Assembly: GCF_005870025.1 (NCBI RefSeq)
Contig: NZ_VATA01000062.1
Span: 1-36,860 of the forward strand
Length of the DNA: 36,860 nt
Reading direction: 5' to 3'
DNA from: Poseidonocella sp. HB161398
Lineage (GTDB): Bacteria > Pseudomonadota > Alphaproteobacteria > Rhodobacterales > Rhodobacteraceae
Under the pieces are notes generated by a model. That model was not told the origin of the DNA. It worked only from the letters and a program-made list of their open reading frames with translations, and searched no databases. This document shows positions 25,590-31,867 of this stretch, piece after piece. Within the stretch, counting starts at the first letter, position 1; each line of letters begins with the position of its first letter. Made by a program: the position numbers and the translations under genes.

Positions 25590-26561
25590 ATGCCGAAATG
25601 GAACACTGAAGAACAGGTCGCGGAAAAGCAGTTCGGTTTCTGGAGAGAAGTGGTCTGCGCCGCCTTCGTTTCACTCGATCCGCGCCACGATGGGTCCGGA
25701 AAATTCAGCGGAAAGGTCTCGGCCGATCTCGTCGGCAAAGTAAATGTCTGCGAGCAGGTGACTGACAACCATTCGGTCCACCGCACGAAACACGAAATTG
25801 CGCAGATGCCGGTGGAATGCTATTTCGTGAACATGCAAGTATCCGGCGATGTCCGGGTCAAGCATTGCGGTCGCGAGGCGCTTGTAAGACCTGGAGAGTT
25901 CTACATCGTCGATTCGACCGAGCCGTACTCGCTGGACTATCGCGACACCGCGAGCAAAATCCGGACATTTTCCTTCCGTTTCCCAAAAGAACTGTTGCAG
26001 CCAGTCCTGCCAAGATCGCGTGACTTCATCGCTCTTCCCTTCTGCCGCCAGACAGCCGCAGGCGACATAGCTGCGGATTTCCTGATCGGCCTGGCGCGCC
26101 GGGCCGAAAACATTCCTCAGGAAACCGCCCCGTCGTTCGAACGCATGGCGACGGACATTGTTGCACTAGCATTTGGCGCAAGAACCGACGCTGGCGAAAC
26201 AACTGCAGCATCGCGCCGGGAAGGTCTACTGCATTCAATCAACTTGTATATCGAAAGAAATCTCTCGGATCCCGGGCTCGGAGTTGAGAGCGTCTGCGCC
26301 CGGTTTCGGATATCCCCACGCTATCTGCACCGCCTCTTTGAGCAGCAAGAACGCAGCTTCGCCCGAGAAATAGCGGCTCGCAGGCTGGCCAGATGCGCAA
26401 CTGCGCTTTGCACCGATCCAGATGCCCCGGTGTCCCGCATTGCCTATGCCGCCGGGTTCGGGGACCTGTCCGGCTTCAATCGTCATTTCCGGAGGGAATT
26501 CGGGCTCTCCCCCCGCGCGTATCGCATGGCGGCGCAAACCGCTCCGCACGGGCGCTCCTGA
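25590..26561 (+). CDS. AraC-family regulator, first of two paralogues
   Basis: A 323-residue regulator with an N-terminal cupin-like AraC-binding domain (GEFYIVDSTEPYSLDYRD) and a C-terminal double helix-turn-helix (YIERNLSDPGLGVESVCARF, then AYAAGFGDLSGFNRHFRREF). I chose the ATG at 25590 (MPKWNTEEQ) because the paralogue at 28019-28984 also begins MPxWN. Its ribosome site is weak. The gene is on the same strand as, and 118 bp upstream of, the nitroalkane oxidase-like gene. The two paralogues share FxxWREV, PGxFxxVDSTEPY and GFGDLSxFxRxFR, so they may recognise similar DNA or effectors. Confidence 0.9.
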   Translation: MPKWNTEEQVAEKQFGFWREVVCAAFVSLDPRHDGSGKFSGKVSADLVGKVNVCEQVTDNHSVHRTKHEIAQMPVECYFVNMQVSGDVRVKHCGREALVRPGEFYIVDSTEPYSLDYRDTASKIRTFSFRFPKELLQPVLPRSRDFIALPFCRQTAAGDIAADFLIGLARRAENIPQETAPSFERMATDIVALAFGARTDAGETTAASRREGLLHSINLYIERNLSDPGLGVESVCARFRISPRYLHRLFEQQERSFAREIAARRLARCATALCTDPDAPVSRIAYAAGFGDLSGFNRHFRREFGLSPRAYRMAAQTAPHGRS

Positions 26562-26599
26562 CCATCCTGCGGCAGTTGGCACGAATTGCACAGTTATTC

Positions 26600-26624
26600 G
26601 TCCCCGTGATCCAAGACCGGACAC
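26600..26624 (+). promoter_or_regulatory. Operator-like motif upstream of the nitroalkane oxidase-like gene
   Basis: TGATCCAAGACCGG (26607-26620), preceded by GTCCCCG, lies 73 bp upstream of the ATG at 26680. A closely matching TGGTCCAAGACTGG lies 78 bp upstream of the monooxygenase gene at 29331 in the same orientation. I read the pair as activator sites for one or both AraC paralogues. Confidence 0.5.
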
Positions 26625-26679
26625 GGGCGAACTTCCACGATGTCTTCACGAAACCAAAACAGAAGACAGGAAGGTTACA

Positions 26680-27927
26680 ATGCCAATCGACTTCCAACTC
26701 AGCGAAAACCAACTCGCTCTCCAGGCAGCTGCACGCAGCTTTGCGACCAATGTCATGAAAGACATCCGGCCGCTCGTCAATGCCATCAGCGACCCCGCAG
26801 AGCGCTTCCAGGCAACTCGGCCGCACCACAAGGCAGCAGTAGAGGCAGGGCTCGTGAACGGCCTGTTCCCGAAGGAATTTGGTGGCAGCGACGTCTCGAC
26901 CCTCGATTTCGCGCTGGCTGCAGAGGAATTCTGCACCCAAGATGTCAGCCTTGCGGGAACCCTCCTGGGAACCGGCCTGGGCACCAAGCCGCTGATCTGG
27001 TTTGGTACGGAAGAGCAGAAGAAACGGTTCCTGCCCGACTTCATCGAGGACGGCACAAGGCTTGCGGCCCTGGCCTTCACCGACACCGTGGGCGGCGCCA
27101 ACTTCGATTCCCCGGATCCGTCCTGCGGGGTCCAGACTTTTGCCCGGCTCGAGGGCGACGAGTGGGTCATCAACGGAAAGAAGCACTATACGACGAACGG
27201 TTCGGGCTGGGACGGAAAGGGGTGCCACCTGTTCGCCGTCGTCTGCCGCACCGATCCGTCGAAGGGCGCCGGGGACTCGCTCGCAATCATCATGGTGCCG
27301 GGTGCGACACCGGGCATCAGCGTGGACGGGATCCTGGAGCCGACCGGACACAAGGCCTCGATCGCGCCGCGCATCCACTTCGACAATGTGCGTGTGCCTG
27401 CGTCGAATATCCTCGGCAGGCCGGGCGACGGCGTGGCAATGGTGACGCAGAACTTTGCCTGGACGGCAGCTCTGATCGGCGCGGCCTGCGTCGGCGTCAT
27501 GCGCTCCGCCTTCGAGATCGCTCGTGACTGGGCGTGCCGGGACACGCGTTCCGGGCCGCACCCGGTCATCGACTACCCAGTCATCGGCTACAAGTTTGCG
27601 GACATGAAGATGAAGATAGAGGCCTGCCGCTACATGACCTGGAAGGCGTGCCAGCAATTCGACTTGTCTCGCGGAAAAGAGCAGGAGTTGGCGGTGATGA
27701 CGAAGGTCTTCACCTCGGAAACCTGCGTCGAAGTTGTCTACGACGCAATGAAGATTGTCGGCGTCGACAGCTACCAGAAATCCCATCCGCTGATGGACTT
27801 GATGAACGATGCCCTCTGTTTTCCGCTCTACGATGGTGGCAACATGGGTGCGCGACGTCGCCAGCTGCATGGCATCATCAGAGACCCGAGCTATGATCCG
27901 CTCACAGCGCCGTTTGCGCGATATTGA
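26680..27927 (+). CDS. Nitroalkane oxidase-like flavoprotein (acyl-CoA dehydrogenase fold)
   Basis: A 415-residue FAD protein that would usually be labelled acyl-CoA dehydrogenase. The usual catalytic Glu (in YEG) is Asp here: FPLYDGGNMGARRRQ gives Asp385 and Arg392. I recall PLFDGGNIGLRRRQ in Fusarium nitroalkane oxidase, where Asp402 abstracts the proton and Arg409 assists. ERFQATRP near residue 41, and AAL-GA-G before the FAD-contact helix, also match my memory of that enzyme. The expected reaction is nitroalkane plus O2 and water to aldehyde or ketone, nitrite and H2O2. The ATG at 26680 follows AGGAAGG. Downstream NirBD would use the nitrite. An unusual acyl-CoA enzyme remains possible. 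Confidence 0.78.
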   Translation: MPIDFQLSENQLALQAAARSFATNVMKDIRPLVNAISDPAERFQATRPHHKAAVEAGLVNGLFPKEFGGSDVSTLDFALAAEEFCTQDVSLAGTLLGTGLGTKPLIWFGTEEQKKRFLPDFIEDGTRLAALAFTDTVGGANFDSPDPSCGVQTFARLEGDEWVINGKKHYTTNGSGWDGKGCHLFAVVCRTDPSKGAGDSLAIIMVPGATPGISVDGILEPTGHKASIAPRIHFDNVRVPASNILGRPGDGVAMVTQNFAWTAALIGAACVGVMRSAFEIARDWACRDTRSGPHPVIDYPVIGYKFADMKMKIEACRYMTWKACQQFDLSRGKEQELAVMTKVFTSETCVEVVYDAMKIVGVDSYQKSHPLMDLMNDALCFPLYDGGNMGARRRQLHGIIRDPSYDPLTAPFARY

Positions 27928-27990
27928 AATTGCACGGCCTTGCCTTGGGGCGAGCCTGTACGAACGGACAAGCTATTTCTGCCAACTTCA

Positions 27991-28014
27991 GATCGGGGCC
28001 GAGCGGCCCCGATC
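27991..28014. terminator. Bidirectional hairpin between convergent genes
   Basis: Ten-base perfect arms, GATCGGGGCC (27991-28000) and GGCCCCGATC (28005-28014), around GAGC. It lies between the oxidase stop (27927) and the stop of the convergent AraC gene (28019). TCATTTT follows on the plus side, so it best terminates the oxidase transcript. Confidence 0.75.
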
Positions 28015-28018
28015 ATTG

Positions 28019-28984
28019 TCATTTTGGGGATGCTCTCGGTTTCTCGCGCCCTTCCATCCGGTACTCGGTCGGGCTCATGCCGTATTTCGCGCGGAAGGAC
28101 CTGCTGAAATGCGACAGGTCACCGAAACCCCAGCGGAATGCGATTGACCCTATCGTGGCGCTCGTGTCCCGGAGCAAGCTTTCGGCACAAAATTCAAGGC
28201 GCCGCTCAAGCAGCGACTTGCCGAAAGTCGTTCCGCTGCCTTCCAGCACCTTGTGCACATATCGCACCGAAATCCGGAAACGCTGCGCCGCCTTGGACGG
28301 TGTCAGGTCTGGATCCTGGGCATTGGCCGAAATGTAGTCCAGGATCGATTGCGCCAGGCATTCGCGCAGGTCTCCTTCGGAACCGGCCACGTCACCGCTG
28401 GGCGAGGCTAGCGCGAGGCCAACCAGATTTACGATCTGGTTCGAAAGCGCGATATCGGCTGAAGACAGGTCCTCCGCCAACGTCGCAATGGAACACAGAA
28501 ATGACACAGCAACAGAATTGAGCGGAGATTCCGACCCGTAGCGGATTGCCATCCTCTGCTCTGCGCCACCGAGGACAGTTCCCAGGAGAGCTCCCGGGAT
28601 GCGGAACGAGTGCTGTTCCCAATCGTCGCTGCAATAGTCCACCAGGTAGGGCTCAGTGGAATCCACAAGAGAGAAATCTCCGGGCTGCAGCAGCGCGTCC
28701 CGCCCGAACTGCACCATCCGGCTCTGCCCTCGAAGCTGCAGATTCAGGAAGTAGACTGCATCGCAATCTTTCCGGATCTCGTGACGGCGCCGATAGATCT
28801 TCTGTCGGCCCGATGCGATCGTGGTGACGTTGAGCTCACTGAGCGGCGCCGATCGCACCATTCCCCGAAAGCCGTCGCTCTGCTCGCTGATCGGCTGCAG
28901 CGAAGTATAGTTCTGGCAGAGCACTTCGCGCCAGTAGGGGAAGCGGTCTTTCTGCGGAAGACGGTCTGCGTTCCAGCTGGGCAT
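28019..28984 (-). CDS. AraC-family regulator, second paralogue
   Basis: A 321-residue relative of the regulator at 25590. The N-terminal domain contains LLQPGDFSLVDSTEPYLVDY. The C-terminal helix-turn-helix contains DLTPSKAAQRFRISVRYVHK and FRWGFGDLSHFSRSFRAKYG. I prefer the ATG at 28984 (MPSWNADRL), with GAGAG upstream, because the paralogue starts the same way. A start at 29029 would add 15 residues and cannot be excluded. It diverges from the monooxygenase operon across about 350 bp that holds the shared operator-like motif, and is convergent with the nitroalkane oxidase-like gene. Confidence 0.9.
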   Translation of the reverse strand: MPSWNADRLPQKDRFPYWREVLCQNYTSLQPISEQSDGFRGMVRSAPLSELNVTTIASGRQKIYRRRHEIRKDCDAVYFLNLQLRGQSRMVQFGRDALLQPGDFSLVDSTEPYLVDYCSDDWEQHSFRIPGALLGTVLGGAEQRMAIRYGSESPLNSVAVSFLCSIATLAEDLSSADIALSNQIVNLVGLALASPSGDVAGSEGDLRECLAQSILDYISANAQDPDLTPSKAAQRFRISVRYVHKVLEGSGTTFGKSLLERRLEFCAESLLRDTSATIGSIAFRWGFGDLSHFSRSFRAKYGMSPTEYRMEGREKPRASPK

Positions 28985-29245
28985 GGATCTCTCGTCGGCT
29001 GCATTCGGCGCCGAAGATATGATCCGCATCCCCGGCGCGTGAAGTGCAGCCGTCCCGCGTCGTCCTGCCAGCCTTCCGACCGGTCACATGCTGACCGATC
29101 CCGCGGCGTTTCGCACACGAAATTGGCGCATTCGGTTTCCGACGCAATCGGTCAGGAGCCGGCAGCTGCCTCCGGCGCGGCTGAAGGTCTCAGGGAAGCC
29201 CCGGCTGAGCGCAGCAATGGCAGTGCACTCTCGGACAAGTAAGTG

Positions 29246-29270
29246 TTCCCTCTGGTCCAAGACTGGCCGC
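29246..29270 (+). promoter_or_regulatory. Operator-like motif upstream of the monooxygenase operon
   Basis: TGGTCCAAGACTGG (29253-29266), preceded by GTTCCCTC, matches the motif at 26607 in 12 of 14 bases and lies 78 bp upstream of the start at 29331. The remaining divergent gap (28985-29330) shows GACCGGTCA and TGACCGATC near 29080-29100 but no gene I can support. Confidence 0.5.
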
Positions 29271-29330
29271 CAGGGGCCGCGCTAGCCTGCATGGGACAGA
29301 AACGAACCAGCAGGATGACAGGAAACGCCA

Positions 29331-30713
29331 ATGCGCGATCGCATGATCTTCAACTGTTTCACGATGAATGTGCCTTCCCATATCTATCACGGGACCTGGC
29401 GCCACCCCGAGAACCAGCTCGCGGATTTCAACAGCTTCGAGACCTGGTCCGGCTTGGCGCGCAAGCTCGAGGAAGGCAAGTTCGACGCGATGTTTTTTGC
29501 CGACATCCTGGGCATCGATCCGGCCTATGACGGCAAGTGGGACGCCTATTTCGAGCAGGGCCTGCACATGCCCTGCAACGACACGTTCACGCTCTGCACC
29601 GCTCTGGCTGCCGTCACGCGGAACCTGGGCTTCGTCTTCACCAGTTCGATCCTCTCCGAGCACCCCTTCTCCTTCGCCAAAAAGGTCTCGACGCTCGACC
29701 ATATCAGCGGCGGCCGCATCGGCTGGAATATCGTCACCAGCGTCACCGAAAACGCGGCCCGCAACTTCGGACATGAGTCGATTGTCCCCCATGACCAGCG
29801 CTACGACTGGGCGGACGAGTACATGGAAGTCCTCTACAAGCTCTGGGAAGGGTCCTGGGAAGACGATGCGCTTCTTGCAGACCGCAAGAGCGGCATCTAC
29901 AGCGATCACACCAAGGTTCACCGCATCAACCATGCCGGAAGCCGCTACAGGGTCCAGGGCCCGCATCTGGTCAGCCCCAGCCCGCAGCGCACGCCGATGC
30001 TCTACCAGGCCGGGGCCTCGCCCCGCGGCAGCCGCTTTGCCGCCCAGCATGCCGAGGGGACATTCGTCCTCTATCCGAATGTCGGCGGCGCCCGCATCGG
30101 GATCGACAAAACCAGGGAGATCGCCCGGCAGAACGGCCGCGACCCGGATGACCTGAAATTCATCCAGGGCCTGTCCTTCGTGGTTGGCAGCACGATGGAA
30201 GAAGCTCAGCGGAAGGCCGCGGAGATCGATGAATGGGTCAGCTACGAAGGCCTGGCGGCGCATGTCAGCCGCGACATGGGCGTCGACCTCTCGCATCTGG
30301 ACCCTGACCAGCCGGTGGATGAATCCGGACTCGACGGCCTGCAGGGCTATGCCCGCATGATCGAGATCGGAAAGCAAAGCGGCGAGAAGGCGACGGTGAA
30401 GGAAGTGGCAAACGCCCTGTCCTACAATTGCCGCATCGTCGGCACGCCGGAAAGCATCGCCGACGAGCTGGAGCTGTGGCAGGATGCCGGGGTCAGCGGC
30501 GTGAACATGATATGCCAGCTTCACCCCGCGACCTATGTCGACTTCATCGACCATGTGACACCCGTCCTGCAGGAACGCGGCCTCGCTCAGCGCGACTATG
30601 CCGAGGGGCCGTTGCGCCGGAAGCTGTTCGGCAAGTCCGCCCGCCTGCCCGCAACGCACCGGGGCGCAGCCTTCCGGAACCTGGCGGCGGTTGCGCAGAC
30701 AGCGGCGGAGTGA
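29331..30713 (+). CDS. FMN-dependent monooxygenase, NtaA/SnaA/DszA family
   Basis: A 460-residue flavin-dependent monooxygenase of the bacterial luciferase-like class. MIFNCFTMNVPSHIYHGTWR opens the barrel, DHISGGRIGWNIVTS marks the conserved flavin and substrate face, and NFGHESIVPHDQRYDWADEY then YRVQGPHLVSPSPQRTP are typical of the NtaA/DszA/DmoA branch. These enzymes use FMNH2 from a separate reductase to cleave C-N or C-S bonds or oxidise amines. The reductase gene follows. The ATG at 29331 has AGGAAACG. The substrate is unknown; the neighbours suggest a nitrogen compound, but a sulfur substrate cannot be excluded. Confidence 0.92.
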   Translation: MRDRMIFNCFTMNVPSHIYHGTWRHPENQLADFNSFETWSGLARKLEEGKFDAMFFADILGIDPAYDGKWDAYFEQGLHMPCNDTFTLCTALAAVTRNLGFVFTSSILSEHPFSFAKKVSTLDHISGGRIGWNIVTSVTENAARNFGHESIVPHDQRYDWADEYMEVLYKLWEGSWEDDALLADRKSGIYSDHTKVHRINHAGSRYRVQGPHLVSPSPQRTPMLYQAGASPRGSRFAAQHAEGTFVLYPNVGGARIGIDKTREIARQNGRDPDDLKFIQGLSFVVGSTMEEAQRKAAEIDEWVSYEGLAAHVSRDMGVDLSHLDPDQPVDESGLDGLQGYARMIEIGKQSGEKATVKEVANALSYNCRIVGTPESIADELELWQDAGVSGVNMICQLHPATYVDFIDHVTPVLQERGLAQRDYAEGPLRRKLFGKSARLPATHRGAAFRNLAAVAQTAAE

Positions 30714-30721
30714 TCCCGCCT

Positions 30722-30750
30722 GCGGCACCGGTCCCACGGTGCCGCCTTTC
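30722..30750 (+). terminator. Intra-operon hairpin (attenuator or weak terminator)
   Basis: Nine-base perfect arms (30722-30730 and 30737-30745) with a six-base loop, then CTTTC. It lies between the monooxygenase and flavin reductase genes and could lower downstream expression relative to the monooxygenase. The T tract is short. Confidence 0.5.
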
Positions 30751-30775
30751 CTACCCCACACCGGACCATTCCCCC

Positions 30776-31288
30776 ATGACAATCGTGAACTCGTCCAGAC
30801 CGGATCACCGGCAATCCTTTCGCGACGCGATGGCCCGGACAGCCGCCGCGGTAAAGATCGTGACGACCGACGGACCCGCAGGCCGCGCCGGGATGACCGT
30901 GACAGCCGCATGCTCCGTCAGCGAGAACCCGCCCCGGCTCCTCGTCTGCGTGAACACCTCCGCCTCTTCCCATCCGGCAATCACAGGCAACCAGCGTCTG
31001 GCGCTCAATGTGCTCGCCCAGGCGCATTCCGGCGCTGCCCGCGCATTCGGAGGGAAGATAGCCCAGGAGAACCGCTTCGACAGTCCGGACTGGCAACCGG
31101 ATTCCAGGGGCCAGCCGGTCCTCGCGGGAGCCTGTGCCACCTTTTCCTGCGCGATCGCCGACAGCTTCCCGGCTGGCACGCACACCATCTTTCTCTGCGA
31201 TGTGCTCGAGGCTTGCGCGAACGACGCTGTCCTGCCGCTGATCTATCTCGACCGCACCCTGGTGCCTGTCCCAAACCCGGAAACATGA
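30776..31288 (+). CDS. Flavin reductase (FMN reductase domain protein)
   Basis: A 170-residue NAD(P)H:flavin oxidoreductase of the split-barrel type that supplies reduced FMN to two-component monooxygenases. Conserved features are FRDAMARTAAAVKIVTTDGP, MTVTAACSVSENPPRLLVCV and SHPAITGNQRLALNVLAQAH, ending with HTIFLCDVLEA. The ATG at 30776 is the first suitable start after the hairpin, though its ribosome site is poor. The ribH start follows ten bases after its stop. It is the obvious partner of the monooxygenase upstream. Confidence 0.9.
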   Translation: MTIVNSSRPDHRQSFRDAMARTAAAVKIVTTDGPAGRAGMTVTAACSVSENPPRLLVCVNTSASSHPAITGNQRLALNVLAQAHSGAARAFGGKIAQENRFDSPDWQPDSRGQPVLAGACATFSCAIADSFPAGTHTIFLCDVLEACANDAVLPLIYLDRTLVPVPNPET

Positions 31289-31297
31289 GGTTTGCAA

Positions 31298-31783
31298 ATG
31301 TCCGACCGTAACTCCCCCAGAATTGGCTTCATCAAGGCGTCCTGGCACGCCGATATCGTCGATCAGGCCCTGACCGGGTTCTCCCGCGCCATGCCCGGAG
31401 CCGCCATCCGGGTGTTCACGGTCCCTGGTGCCTTCGAGCTGCCCCTGGCTGCTCGCCGGATGGCCCGGACGGGCAGGTACGATGCCATCGTCTGCGCGGC
31501 CTTCGTCGTCAACGGCGGCATCTATCACAACGAATTTGTCTCTCAGGCCGTCGTCAGCGGGCTGATGCAGGTCGGACTGGAAACCGATGTCCCAGTCCTC
31601 ACCGTTTCCCTGACGCCGCACAATTTCCAGGAAGCCGAACCCATGACGCGCTTCTTCCTGGACCATTTCCTGATCAAGGGAGAGGAGGCGGCCGCTGCCG
31701 TAGCGGGCATCCTGCAAGCGCATGACGAGATTGGCGCGTCCGGCGGCCAGTTGGATGCTGGCCAGGCGAAGCTCGCTTCCTGA
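31298..31783 (+). CDS. ribH: 6,7-dimethyl-8-ribityllumazine synthase, RibH2 type
   Basis: A 161-residue lumazine synthase joining 3,4-dihydroxybutanone phosphate and the ribitylaminouracil in riboflavin synthesis. GFIKASWHADIVDQALTGF, VPGAFELPLAARRMARTGRY and FVVNGGIYHNEFVSQAVVSG fit the RibH2 group known from Brucella and Mesorhizobium, not the housekeeping RibH1. The ATG at 31298 has GAGG eight bases upstream. The gene sits directly after a flavin reductase and far from any other riboflavin gene. It probably boosts flavin supply for the oxidase, monooxygenase and nitrite reductase. Confidence 0.92.
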   Translation: MSDRNSPRIGFIKASWHADIVDQALTGFSRAMPGAAIRVFTVPGAFELPLAARRMARTGRYDAIVCAAFVVNGGIYHNEFVSQAVVSGLMQVGLETDVPVLTVSLTPHNFQEAEPMTRFFLDHFLIKGEEAAAAVAGILQAHDEIGASGGQLDAGQAKLAS

Positions 31784-31793
31784 TCTGGCCACC

Positions 31794-31820
31794 CTGCCGG
31801 ACAAATGCACCCTCCGGCAG
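31794..31820 (+). other. Hairpin between ribH and nirB
   Basis: Eight-base perfect arms CTGCCGGA and TCCGGCAG around an 11-base loop, 10 bp after the ribH stop. No T tract follows, so read-through into nirB is likely. It may stabilise the upstream mRNA. Confidence 0.45.
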
Positions 31821-31867
31821 GCCGCACGATCGGCAGGCCAATTGACCGAAAGACGCAGAAGGACATC

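Noticed and set aside
26476-27870. 464-codon open frame on the minus strand
   Set aside because: Antisense to the nitroalkane oxidase-like gene, which has clear flavoprotein motifs and a good ribosome site.
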